DNA from: an uncultured Prevotellaceae bacterium | GTDB taxonomy: Bacteria; Bacteroidota; Bacteroidia; Bacteroidales; Bacteroidaceae | Assembly: GCA_900313235.1 (NCBI GenBank) | Contig: OMQN01000004.1 | Location: 1-64,000, forward strand | DNA length: 64,000 nucleotides | Direction of reading: 5' to 3' | Shown: positions 35,201-44,069 of the stretch, piece after piece | Position numbering within the stretch: the first letter of the stretch is position 1 | Layout: every line of letters begins with the position of its first letter | The notes under the pieces: model-generated | What the model was told of the DNA's origin: nothing | Database searches by the model: none | The model's input: the letters and a program-made list of their open reading frames with translations, nothing else | Made by a program: the position numbers and the translations under genes

Positions 35201-38200
35201 TCAACGCCTCCGCCTATATGGAATATGTACAGGGACGCGTGGAGAAAATCTTCGGTGGTGCCTACGGTGTGTATGACTATAAAGATCCGCATTATGGAAA
35301 ATACTTCTACGCAACAGGTGGCGAAGGTACGACACCTGAAAACGAAGGTCATGCACGTCCTGGCTACCACAAGCCTTTCCTGGACAATGCCTTCATCAAC
35401 TTCCGTCCTAACGACACCAACAACCCGCTGAATGCCGTAGAACAGATATACGGAGCCGGTCAGGGCTACCTCGGTGAAGGGGAACAGGACTTGATGCAGA
35501 GCCGCAGCTATATTCTCGTCGACGTACCACAGACCATGCAAACCTATCAGAATACGGAGATATTCGGTGCCGGAGAGAGTGGCGGTGTTGGTATGGGTGT
35601 AGCAAAAGCTACAGCAGACGCTCCAGAGACAGCCCACAAGGCATCTGCCATGATCGACCTGCTCAGCGGACACTTCAAGACGGTCTATGGCGGTAGCTAT
35701 CAGGAGGGCGTCACCCGTCGTACGGTGGTCAATGTGCCTGAGGGTTCTACCTTCCGTGCAGAAGCCATCTTCGGTGGTGCTTACGGTGTGTATCAGGAGT
35801 ATCCTTGCGACGTATATGAGGCGAACGTCAACTGGAACAGTAGCGATGCCCTCGTAGGCGGCTACCGCACAGGTCTCTATGGTGGTAACAACAACTGCCG
35901 CCGCACGTTCTATGGTCGTGTAAACGTCAATGCACCTGTCTATTATGACAAGGCCAACAAATACTACGCTACTGTCTATGGTGCAGGTTATGGTAAAGAT
36001 ACCTGGTCACAATATACGGAGGTGAACCTGAACAACACCGCTCGTGTATATGAGGTATATGGTGGCGGTCAGTTAGGTCGCGTGATGAACAAGAAGTCTG
36101 TCGATGCATGGGCAGCAGAAGCAGATGCTGCTGCTGATGCAGAAGCCGCAGCATCCAGCACGACAGCCAAACACATTGACCTCTCTATCGGTACCGGCTA
36201 TACCGACACCGGATTGGACAATGACCTGGCAGTAGCCAGAAACGGCAAGAAATACAACACCAACGTCATCATCAACCAAGGCGCTGACGTCTGCGGCTAT
36301 ATGTATAATGGTAGCCTCAGCGGTGCTTACGCCTACGGTGGTGGTCTGGGTGACGCAAATACTTCGAATACCGGTGACGTTCACGGAACCACCTACATCG
36401 CCCTGCTGGGTGGTAAGGTAACCAAGGACCTCTATGCCGCTGGTACCGTTGGTTCGGTGAACAACAGATACAACGTAGCTACTGATGACTTCGACCAGGC
36501 GTTCATCGCTTCTGCCAATGCCTATATCGAAAGCGGTACGGCACGTAACGTCTATGGTGGTGGTTGGCGAGGCAGCGTAGGTTATCACGCTGGTGCTATT
36601 AGTGACACCACAACAGGTGATATCCTCGGCGAGACACACGTCGTCATTGGTAAGAAAGACGGTGACAGCTTTATCAATGGTATTCCTGCCATCGAGCGTA
36701 ATGCCTACGGTGGTGGTGAGGGTGGTGCTGTATTCGGTACTGCCAACATCACGCTCAACAAGGGCTTTATCGGTTATCGTCACTTCAACAGCGTACCTAC
36801 TACAGATACCGACCTTGACTATGTACAGGTTGGCTCTGACTACTATCAGGAGAAGCTTCACGACGAGACCTGGTCGGGCGACGGCACCAACCGTCTGCAC
36901 GATAGTGGTTGTATCTTCGGTGGTGGATATATCGACAACAGTAGTGTAGATGTTGCCAATGTCAAGATGTATGGCGGCGTAGTTCGTAATGCCCTCTTCG
37001 GCGGTGGTGAGATTGCTGCCATCGGTCGCGGTGTTATCGAAGCCAGCGGCACAGACAACAGCGTTCGTACCTTGAAGGGTATCTATAAGGCTGGTAGATC
37101 CAGCGTAGAACTGTTCGAAGGCCAGGTACACCGTAATGTCTTCGGTGGTGGCCGTGGCTATAACAACCTCGGTGAAGGTGGTACGCTCTACTCCGACGGT
37201 TACGTCTTCGGACAGACCGAGGTGCATGTACACGGCGGCACAGTAGGTACGGCGAAGGAGTTGGCACGCCTGAACGGTAACGTCTTCGGTGGCGGTGATA
37301 TCGGATATGTGTATAGTGCATACGAGCAGGATGGTAAGCTCTATGTTGGCATCAAGGATGGCGAACGCTACGACAACGTATGGGAGGGCTACTATTATGC
37401 TTATAAGAAAGGTGATGAGGCTTATATTCCTGACACCAAGCCTGCAGACAGTGACCCGAATTGGGTCAAGGATGCAGACGAGTATGTGCTGACTGAGGAC
37501 TGCAAGGTGCTGATTGAGCCTTATTGTAAGGCACTGTCTGACATTACCGTCAACGGTCATAACTATGCGGAAGGTAGCTATGTAACGACTACTGATCTTC
37601 ATACACTGGGCAACAAACAAGATCCTGCCTGGAGCAGTTTGGATCTTACGGGTATCACCATCTTCAATGCCGTATTCGCCGGTGGTAACACCTCATCAGG
37701 TTCTTCTACCGTGTATGCTAACTCTACCACTGTGTTTGGTAACGCTACAGCCTCTATCCACGACGTCTATCATCGTGACTTGATTACGCTGGGTACAGGA
37801 CGTACGGGAGGTCTGTACGGTGATGGTAACCTGACCTTCGTGGATGGTTATCGTGGACTGAACATCACCAACTACGGTACTGACTATTATAGCTTAGACC
37901 CGGAAATTGATAATTCCACCTATGAACAGCTTCCTCCTCGTGAGGCCGATTACTATCAGCTGAAGTATAAGTGTATCGAGCAGTGTACGGATAAGGACGG
38001 AACGACCTACTATCCGGAAGGTGGCGAGCACACCAAGGCTTCTACACTGACCATTGACGACCTGCTGACGCTGTTTGAAGGTATCAAGGTCGGTGATGAC
38101 GATATTCTTCTTATTAATTCGGAAACGGGCGAGTATTATCCTAATCCTGCTTATTGGGAGCAGAATGGTGTTGTCCCTGTCTATGCCGGCCGACTGATGA

Positions 38201-41200
38201 ACACCATCCAGCGTGCTGACTTCTGCGGCGTCTTCGGTAGCCGTATGGTGATGCAGGGAGCACAGGACCGTGTGCCGGAGATTGTCGATCACACCAACTA
38301 CACCATCAACCGTGTACGTGAGGTATCACTCAACCAGAAGCAGTCTGTGAGAACAGCTGACGCATCCGACGAAGGCAAGAAGGTTCATGGTAACTACTTC
38401 GGCATCTATAGCATCGTGAACTACTTAGGTGCGCTGACCAGTGACGTGTTCTTCCTGCCTAATAAGGATATCCGTGTTACTGATAACGCCTCTAATCCTG
38501 ACTACAAGACAGCATCAAAGGCATACAACAACGGTGGTTCTGCTGTTGCTTCTAAGGACTACGAAACAGCAACCTACTACGATTGGAAGGCAGGATTTGT
38601 CAACGAGCGCAAGCGCAACAACGGTACCAGTAAGAATAAGGTGGCGCTGGCATCAGGCGTGTATCTGGAAATCACCACAGAAAAGAGTACTGGCAATGAC
38701 CTGTATGAGAAGGACTGGGGTTACATCACCGGTGTCGTAGAGCTGGACCTCATCAATGTGCAGCCAGGTATGGGTGGTGGCTTCGTATATGCTAAGAACG
38801 TACACAAGGTGGGTACGTATACGCGACACTTGCATAACACTTTGACGGCACTGAATGCTAATGCTGTGACACGACGCGACTTCACATTTGATGGCGCTGA
38901 GGTGGAATGGGAGACAACGGGTAACTTCATCCACAGTACGCAGACCATTATCGACGACTGCTACAACGTCAGCGGCAAGTATAAAGAGGGCGATGCTGTT
39001 CCTGCACACTACTGGTTCATCAAGGGGTCTGTATATGTATATGACCAGTACATCTCTGCATATACCGGAGCACCTAACGCATACAGCGAAACGGTTGACA
39101 TCCCATTGACCATCACGGCCGCTTCGCACGGTACGATGAAGCTGCTCAACGTGATGCCCAACAAATATGCTTACTACTCTGCTCCTGGTGTGAAGCTGGA
39201 GGGTGACAAGAAGATGGTCATCAACGAAGTTGAGTATCATCTGAACGATCCTATCAACTACTGGGATTGGTACTTGCTGACCAGCTCTGAGAAGAACCTG
39301 TTTGTCGATGAGACATACGTCACCATCGCTGACTGTAAGTTCAGTAGCGAAAGCACTGACACCATCCCTGCTGGTACGGTGATGCTGCCTGCTGAATACA
39401 ATACTTTGAGAACTGCCCACCCGACAGTCTACCACATAGAGAAACAGCAGGATGTTCCATTCGAGTTTGTTTACCGTCCGAGCAACAACATGAGCCACAA
39501 TACGGGTTACATGCTGACTTATAAGGTGAACAACCCGACAGATTGGGATACCTGGTATACCAAGTTTGAGAGTGCCACTGCAGAAAAGAACCAGACAGGT
39601 GGTACCGGCTACGAAGACGGACCTACCTATCGCCTGAAGGACAGCAGTCAGGGTGGTGTCCTCGGACAGCGTGAGTATAAGGTAAGCAACCTCATCGCTG
39701 AGGATGTTTACACCTCTTACCAGACGATGACGTCGAACCATTCTGAGGCTATACCTACTACTGGACAGGCAACCTTCGAAGAGGCCTATATCGTCACAAG
39801 CGAATATACCAGCGGTGACGTTCATCTGAATGTGGGTAGCTCGGTATCTGCCACACAGGCCGCTACAATGACTGGTTATGTGGCACCTGCTTATATCTGT
39901 ACCAGCACCATCCAGCTCAGCAAGACAGAGTTTATCTATGTCGGCAACCGCATGACGGAGGCAGAGAAGACGGCATATTACAATACCTACAAGAATGCTA
40001 ATCCTGCATTGGCACAGATGATTCAGGATGATATCGTCCCTGCCTACTATTGTACTGTAGAGGGTCTCTATGGTGGTAACTACTATGAGGCAAACAAGAA
40101 CTATCGTGGACTGGAAGTATGGAGCTCTATGTCTAAGGAAGACCGTGAGAAGTTCACCTTTAACTATGATGCTTTAGACATACTCATCGATCCTCGTTAC
40201 GGTTGGAATGCTGCCGGCACCAGTGTCATATATCCTGAGGGCCAGAAATACGAATATGACTCTAAAGACGGAACTTTGGCTGGAGCAGAGAACAATCTTG
40301 CTCATTACTCATTGCAGAGACCTGTCAACTACTCCGCAACCTATAACGGCACCGCAACTACTACTCACAATGGTGTAACGCTGTCTCCTGGTACCGAATA
40401 TTCTCGTGAGGATTACGAGAAACTGCCTAACGAGAAGCGCCACTACACGACTGTAGACGTGAAGGAAGCAGGCAACGTGTATGTTGTCAAGGCTCCATTC
40501 CAGGTAGGCAACACACCATATGCTGTGGGCACCGTCATCTCTGCAAACACATATACTAGCTTGGGACAATCTGATCAGGCAAATATCACCACACTGACCT
40601 TTACCGACGAGCAGAAGAACCACACCTACTATTACTGTCGTGAGAGTTATAAGATTGGTGAGAATACCGAAGGTAAACCAGTGACAGGTGTCGCTGTCAC
40701 GGGTGGTGTGTCAGGAACCTATAGTGACGGACAGACCGTTCCTGTAGGTCTCGTCATCACAGAGGGCAACTTCAACAGTTTGCCCAACTACCAGACGGAC
40801 TTCAGCATCCATGGTATTGCTCCTACAGAGACCAGTACGCTGTACGTCAGCCGCTTCTCTGACATCTTCGACCTCTCAAAGGAGAAGATTATTACCGTCA
40901 TCTACGAGTACAACTACGAGGAGAGCGATGCTTCTGGAACACACGTCACTCCTGTCAGCGAACGCCACGTGGTGAACATTCACGTGATGTTCAAGAGCGG
41001 TATTCCTTTCGTCGAGGACATCAAGGCTCCGCAGATTGTGCTGCCTGGCACATACGTCGGTGTCCGTGAACCGCACGTCACTCCTGGTGCCTACGAGGTG
41101 ACAGGTGGTGGATGGAAACTCTTCGAGAAGAAGTCTGACGCCGAGAGCCACATCAACGGTATCGAATATACGCCTACCACAGACCCGCTCTACTGGTATC

Positions 41201-43950
41201 AGCACGGCTACTATCTGGCTTACTACGCTAAGACCTATCTCGGTGAGACCTACTCTAACACCGTCCAGGTGAGCGTGGCTAACTACCACGACCTGAAGAA
41301 GGTGCTCGATGACACCAGTCATCACTATTATGTGGACAATCCTACCGTTCAACGTAACTCAAAGATATACATCAATGATGCTACTAACGGTGCCGCTCAA
41401 CTGAAGCAGTTCTTCGACCTCACCGTGCCCAGTGGTACGCCCGCTACTGCTGTTCTGGATTCGCACGTCGAAAACTGCCAGAACCTGGAGTTCATCCTGC
41501 ACACCAACGTTACAGTGCCAAGCGGTTCCCCCGCTTGGACCCCCATCGGCACCGCAGAGCACTGCTTCTCCGGTAACTTCCATGGTGACGGCTACCGCAT
41601 CGACGGTCTCGACAACTCACTGTTCGGCCACCTCTGCGGTAATGTCTATAACCTCGGCGTAACAGGTTCGTTCACCTCGGCAGGTGTTGCAGATACAGGC
41701 GATGGTTATGTAGAGAACTGCTGGATTAACACCACAGCGTCCAGCGGTTTCCCCGCTGGAGTCAAGGCTGTCTTCGGCAACCCGACAGGCAGTGGCTACA
41801 AGCGTGTCAACTGCTACTATCCGAACACGTTGACCTACGACACATCGGATGACCATCACGGCATGGCTCGCCCGATGCCTGCCAACGCCTTCTATAATGG
41901 TACGGTGGCTTACGACCTGAACGGCTTCTACCTGTTCAAGCGTTATAACGACCACCTGGTGCCCAGCGGTTCACCCGCTGAGTACAAGTACTATGCCATC
42001 AACAAGGAAGACGGCACACTGACCGAGCCTCTGACAAAGCACTACGCTGCCAATGCAGAATATTGCTCGTCGGGTGTTGATGGTGTATATCTGAATGGTG
42101 GTTATGTAGAAGACCGCTATGGCGATGGTGACTTCCGCTATGCTGACGGTAACATACCCGAGAATGAGGATCAGCGTACGTTGGTCGATGCTGACGGCAA
42201 TAGTCACTTCTACCCCATCTGGCCTGATGACTACCTCTACTTCGGACAGATGCTGACCTACAGCTGGAACAACCAGCGCCCACACCAGAATGTTCCTTCA
42301 CGCATCGTGAAGAACAGCAGTCGTCTGCCGAACACTGATGAGAGCAACCGCATCTACCGTGCACCGGCTTACTATCAGTCGAAGGTAATGGATGTGGCTC
42401 ACTTCAATCCGGCTGTCAACCTCGTGGCATACTCTAAGCCAAAGACCGCTAACGATACCGACCTGAATCCGGCCTATCCGAATATGACCGCCATCGACTT
42501 TGCCGGCCATAGCGACACCGAATGGACAATAGGTCGCGTGTCCAGCGGTTCACCCGCTGGAGTAGATAAGTTCTACCGTCCGCTGCTCGACGACGACGGT
42601 CTGCAGAGCATCACCAACCGCGACGAGACCAACAACCTGTTGGTATATGCTCCTTCTGCAGAGAACAATGCACAGACAAACGGTGTGCTGAACGCTTACT
42701 TCACCGACCCGTCTTATGCAGACAGCTATCAGGAGAGCCCATATCGTTGCGTGGCTGTTCCTGCTGGAGCATCGACAGTCAATGGTCATCTGGTACAGAG
42801 TGACCTCACAGCTAATAGCGACCACCTGTTGATAGACAAGCAGGACTTCAACTGTCCTATCAGCTATACCTTTGCCACAGGCAAACGCATGTGGTATCAG
42901 CGCACACCTGACCTCTTCGTCGACCTCACCAAGGGTTGGGAGACTGTCAGCCTGCCGTTCACCGCAGAACTGGTATCTACACAGGACAAAGGTGAGATTA
43001 CCCACTTCTACAGCAAGAGCCGCACTGCCGACGGTTCTGCCGACGGTGCCAAGATTGGCCACGAATACTGGCTGCGCGAATATAAGGGCGCTACAGTGCC
43101 CAGCGGTTCACCCGCTGTGGTAACTGCTACCTTCAACTATCCAGATGCTGCAGGCGCCACCAAGACCGTTGGTAACACCTTCCTTTGGGATTACTACTAT
43201 AGAAAGAACGGCCAGCAGGATGCCAATGCCGACACCTACCAGACGTACTACGAGGAACCTCGCGAATTGCCGGATTATCCGCTGCTGGCTACCGCCCAGC
43301 CGTATATCGTCGGCTTCCCAGGCAAGACCTACTATGAGTTCGACCTCAGCGGTCAGTGGACACCTAAGAACACGGCTACCACTGCTCCTGCCCAGCTCGC
43401 CAAGCAGACCATCAGCTTTGTCTCCGACACTGGCATTACGATTGGTGTCAGCGACGACGAACTGACCGGTGTCGATGATGACGGCTACGCCTTTGTGCCC
43501 AACTACATGAGCAAGAAGGTCGACGGCTACCTGATGAACGCCGATGGCAACAGCTTCGACGTAACACCTGCTGGCGGTGCCATGACCGTACCGTTCCGTC
43601 CGTACTTCATCGCTGCCGCTTCGCCGGCACCCGCTCATCACCGCTCGAAGGTTCAGTCTATCCTCTTCGACAACGACGACTCGTCGTTCGCCTTCGGTGA
43701 CGACAAAGACCCGTCGGGCGACAACTTCGGAGAGGGTGACCTCGTCATCACTATCCGTCAACATGCCGTCAGCGTCACCTCGTCGCTGCGCCGTGAGGCT
43801 GACGTACGCATCGTCAACATGAGTGGTCTCACCATAGCCACCTTCACCATACAGCCTGGCGAAACCATCGATACTAACATCGGTGTCGCTGGCGTCTACA
43901 TGGTCCGTGCCGACGGTGGCCGCATCCAGAAAAAGCTGGCAATAAGATAA
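32248..43950 (+). CDS. Giant VYGGG-repeat surface protein I with T9SS-type tail
   Basis: 3,900-residue exported protein; ATG 32248 is preferred over TTG 32233. The signal peptide MRKITTILLLCLSATLMQAQ is followed at once by the first repeat (VIGGHVYGGGNAGET). Residues about 20-1,850 contain dozens of units built round VYGGGN, VFGGG or IYGG, each followed by short beta-strand sequence such as GNVVINI or TYINLNG; the pattern suggests a parallel beta-helix. About 1,850-3,050 lacks these repeats and has divergent modules with recurring Tyr/Gly patterns. About 3,060-3,620 carries seven short heptapeptide insertions (VPSGSPA type) encoded by REP-like palindromes. The last about 75 residues (RIVNMSGLTIATFTIQPGE, GVYMVRADGGRIQKKLAIR) form a type A T9SS sorting domain. 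I do not recognise a named family. It sits where a large tip adhesin would be in a type V fimbrial operon. Confidence 0.8.
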   Translation: MRKITTILLLCLSATLMQAQIVIGGHVYGGGNAGETGGNSTVTIREGDLNRVFGGARMADVKGRAFVNIDGAHASDYIVINRLYGGNDIAGTIGKSTEELPDEIKNHASNNNVDTSWNALLLISTKTNTDGTEATDAQKIYIGQLFGGGDGEYEYSSRTEGSNTVYYAKENNIEVATSTTPFKVPDLGKTFVDIHGGSIVYAYGGGNNATVTERTVISLDNPSEVVNSIIDATNPNADNTGELLTNARFEDKMGINTAFSYPSSKAYQIGRLFGGNNKADMAIRPRWNLQQGKVRMLYGGGNEGRMTSPEGLLMQIEGAGMEVDNVYGGCRKADVKPLYNNNDATPVPYNEVALDPADNPNNIPAGYAARVRVLAGHINNVYGGNDISGNVYAGNTVGIMTHIYGDVYGGGNGSYAYTDNDKLKDDPHWSDFYYNPDDILEAAGITGVEEKLKSATALNLIRPNAEKVSILVRGTEANPTIVDGGLYVGGNSASLRENVSGSSSGKQTHIKIGSYAIIDNVYLGNNGANMIRTDEADPSGHNEGVLRTFARTGIAPDNTKFSTMDLKDKDVFAKYMEGCAMKVKSTVVFESKANGDAVDYIPYSTKFGSIVCGGNVGSMITEGKTTIDFTDKVVVYNRVVGGCNNAFVTPTDYNAIYEGGLLGAPDPAPTGSPAGTIGDKLELNFAGLKIQPKRWNDTHTELIWNTISSSTGLPVDPVTSGEPTTSTDADLDRRFDGGNIYGGCYTSGIVNGNVVININSSIVDREILFDKVEEDETGEDKLYGNDQYHIQERHSGVILSEQGMDVLGKALNVFGGGKGVQTEIWGSVTINLNRGYMFQIFGGSEEGAIGRGVHDGITSTYNYDSRYSTYINLNGPIAGVSRHDNMTEDIAECEFMYGGGFLGITSGNCIINLGNGRIFDSFAGACNADILGHTETYVGTNGFPYVRDFIYGGNDLGGQILGTANFDSRLRNDAVRSKVYNTDMLNASAYMEYVQGRVEKIFGGAYGVYDYKDPHYGKYFYATGGEGTTPENEGHARPGYHKPFLDNAFINFRPNDTNNPLNAVEQIYGAGQGYLGEGEQDLMQSRSYILVDVPQTMQTYQNTEIFGAGESGGVGMGVAKATADAPETAHKASAMIDLLSGHFKTVYGGSYQEGVTRRTVVNVPEGSTFRAEAIFGGAYGVYQEYPCDVYEANVNWNSSDALVGGYRTGLYGGNNNCRRTFYGRVNVNAPVYYDKANKYYATVYGAGYGKDTWSQYTEVNLNNTARVYEVYGGGQLGRVMNKKSVDAWAAEADAAADAEAAASSTTAKHIDLSIGTGYTDTGLDNDLAVARNGKKYNTNVIINQGADVCGYMYNGSLSGAYAYGGGLGDANTSNTGDVHGTTYIALLGGKVTKDLYAAGTVGSVNNRYNVATDDFDQAFIASANAYIESGTARNVYGGGWRGSVGYHAGAISDTTTGDILGETHVVIGKKDGDSFINGIPAIERNAYGGGEGGAVFGTANITLNKGFIGYRHFNSVPTTDTDLDYVQVGSDYYQEKLHDETWSGDGTNRLHDSGCIFGGGYIDNSSVDVANVKMYGGVVRNALFGGGEIAAIGRGVIEASGTDNSVRTLKGIYKAGRSSVELFEGQVHRNVFGGGRGYNNLGEGGTLYSDGYVFGQTEVHVHGGTVGTAKELARLNGNVFGGGDIGYVYSAYEQDGKLYVGIKDGERYDNVWEGYYYAYKKGDEAYIPDTKPADSDPNWVKDADEYVLTEDCKVLIEPYCKALSDITVNGHNYAEGSYVTTTDLHTLGNKQDPAWSSLDLTGITIFNAVFAGGNTSSGSSTVYANSTTVFGNATASIHDVYHRDLITLGTGRTGGLYGDGNLTFVDGYRGLNITNYGTDYYSLDPEIDNSTYEQLPPREADYYQLKYKCIEQCTDKDGTTYYPEGGEHTKASTLTIDDLLTLFEGIKVGDDDILLINSETGEYYPNPAYWEQNGVVPVYAGRLMNTIQRADFCGVFGSRMVMQGAQDRVPEIVDHTNYTINRVREVSLNQKQSVRTADASDEGKKVHGNYFGIYSIVNYLGALTSDVFFLPNKDIRVTDNASNPDYKTASKAYNNGGSAVASKDYETATYYDWKAGFVNERKRNNGTSKNKVALASGVYLEITTEKSTGNDLYEKDWGYITGVVELDLINVQPGMGGGFVYAKNVHKVGTYTRHLHNTLTALNANAVTRRDFTFDGAEVEWETTGNFIHSTQTIIDDCYNVSGKYKEGDAVPAHYWFIKGSVYVYDQYISAYTGAPNAYSETVDIPLTITAASHGTMKLLNVMPNKYAYYSAPGVKLEGDKKMVINEVEYHLNDPINYWDWYLLTSSEKNLFVDETYVTIADCKFSSESTDTIPAGTVMLPAEYNTLRTAHPTVYHIEKQQDVPFEFVYRPSNNMSHNTGYMLTYKVNNPTDWDTWYTKFESATAEKNQTGGTGYEDGPTYRLKDSSQGGVLGQREYKVSNLIAEDVYTSYQTMTSNHSEAIPTTGQATFEEAYIVTSEYTSGDVHLNVGSSVSATQAATMTGYVAPAYICTSTIQLSKTEFIYVGNRMTEAEKTAYYNTYKNANPALAQMIQDDIVPAYYCTVEGLYGGNYYEANKNYRGLEVWSSMSKEDREKFTFNYDALDILIDPRYGWNAAGTSVIYPEGQKYEYDSKDGTLAGAENNLAHYSLQRPVNYSATYNGTATTTHNGVTLSPGTEYSREDYEKLPNEKRHYTTVDVKEAGNVYVVKAPFQVGNTPYAVGTVISANTYTSLGQSDQANITTLTFTDEQKNHTYYYCRESYKIGENTEGKPVTGVAVTGGVSGTYSDGQTVPVGLVITEGNFNSLPNYQTDFSIHGIAPTETSTLYVSRFSDIFDLSKEKIITVIYEYNYEESDASGTHVTPVSERHVVNIHVMFKSGIPFVEDIKAPQIVLPGTYVGVREPHVTPGAYEVTGGGWKLFEKKSDAESHINGIEYTPTTDPLYWYQHGYYLAYYAKTYLGETYSNTVQVSVANYHDLKKVLDDTSHHYYVDNPTVQRNSKIYINDATNGAAQLKQFFDLTVPSGTPATAVLDSHVENCQNLEFILHTNVTVPSGSPAWTPIGTAEHCFSGNFHGDGYRIDGLDNSLFGHLCGNVYNLGVTGSFTSAGVADTGDGYVENCWINTTASSGFPAGVKAVFGNPTGSGYKRVNCYYPNTLTYDTSDDHHGMARPMPANAFYNGTVAYDLNGFYLFKRYNDHLVPSGSPAEYKYYAINKEDGTLTEPLTKHYAANAEYCSSGVDGVYLNGGYVEDRYGDGDFRYADGNIPENEDQRTLVDADGNSHFYPIWPDDYLYFGQMLTYSWNNQRPHQNVPSRIVKNSSRLPNTDESNRIYRAPAYYQSKVMDVAHFNPAVNLVAYSKPKTANDTDLNPAYPNMTAIDFAGHSDTEWTIGRVSSGSPAGVDKFYRPLLDDDGLQSITNRDETNNLLVYAPSAENNAQTNGVLNAYFTDPSYADSYQESPYRCVAVPAGASTVNGHLVQSDLTANSDHLLIDKQDFNCPISYTFATGKRMWYQRTPDLFVDLTKGWETVSLPFTAELVSTQDKGEITHFYSKSRTADGSADGAKIGHEYWLREYKGATVPSGSPAVVTATFNYPDAAGATKTVGNTFLWDYYYRKNGQQDANADTYQTYYEEPRELPDYPLLATAQPYIVGFPGKTYYEFDLSGQWTPKNTATTAPAQLAKQTISFVSDTGITIGVSDDELTGVDDDGYAFVPNYMSKKVDGYLMNADGNSFDVTPAGGAMTVPFRPYFIAAASPAPAHHRSKVQSILFDNDDSSFAFGDDKDPSGDNFGEGDLVITIRQHAVSVTSSLRREADVRIVNMSGLTIATFTIQPGETIDTNIGVAGVYMVRADGGRIQKKLAIR
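34249..34269 (+). repeat. Degenerate coding copy of the heptapeptide element in giant gene I
   Basis: Encodes APTGSPA in frame, matching the VPSGSPA pattern, but the DNA palindrome is largely lost. Confidence 0.35.
41425..43117 (+). repeat. Cluster of in-frame REP-like palindromes in giant gene I
   Basis: Six copies. 41425-41446 is degenerate. 41515-41538 has stem CCAAGCGG/CCGCTTGG, loop TTCCC. 41741-41759 has CCAGCGG/CCGCTGG, loop TTTCC. 41959-41980 has CAGCGG/CCGCTG, loop TTCAC. 42542-42560 has CCAGCGG/CCGCTGG, loop TTCAC. 43096-43117 has CAGCGG/CCGCTG, loop TTCAC. All share one orientation and reading frame and encode V/S-P/S-S-G-S/T/F-P-A. Confidence 0.85.
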
Positions 43951-43953
43951 CGA

Positions 43954-44054
43954 GTGCCCAGCGGTTCACCGCAGGCATAACAAAAAAACAGAGTGCCCAG
44001 CGGTTCTCCGCAGGCATAACAAAAAAACAGAGTGCCCAGCGGTTCACCCGCTGG
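43954..44054 (+). repeat. 39-bp tandem REP-like array upstream of the RAYT gene
   Basis: Palindrome copies at 43954, 43993 and 44032, exactly 39 nt apart, separated by AAAAAAACAGA-type linkers. The first two are imperfect hairpins (GCGG/CCGC with outer TGCC/GGCA); the third is CCAGCGG, TTCAC, CCGCTGG. Confidence 0.88.
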
Positions 44055-44069
44055 TACAAAAAGTAAGAA

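Noticed and set aside
36073..37620. 515-codon open frame on the minus strand opposite giant gene I
   Set aside because: Arises from the GGT/GGC/ACC-rich repeat codons of the plus-strand gene; product is low-complexity Val/Thr-rich with no domain, no start signals. The plus-strand frame explains the region.
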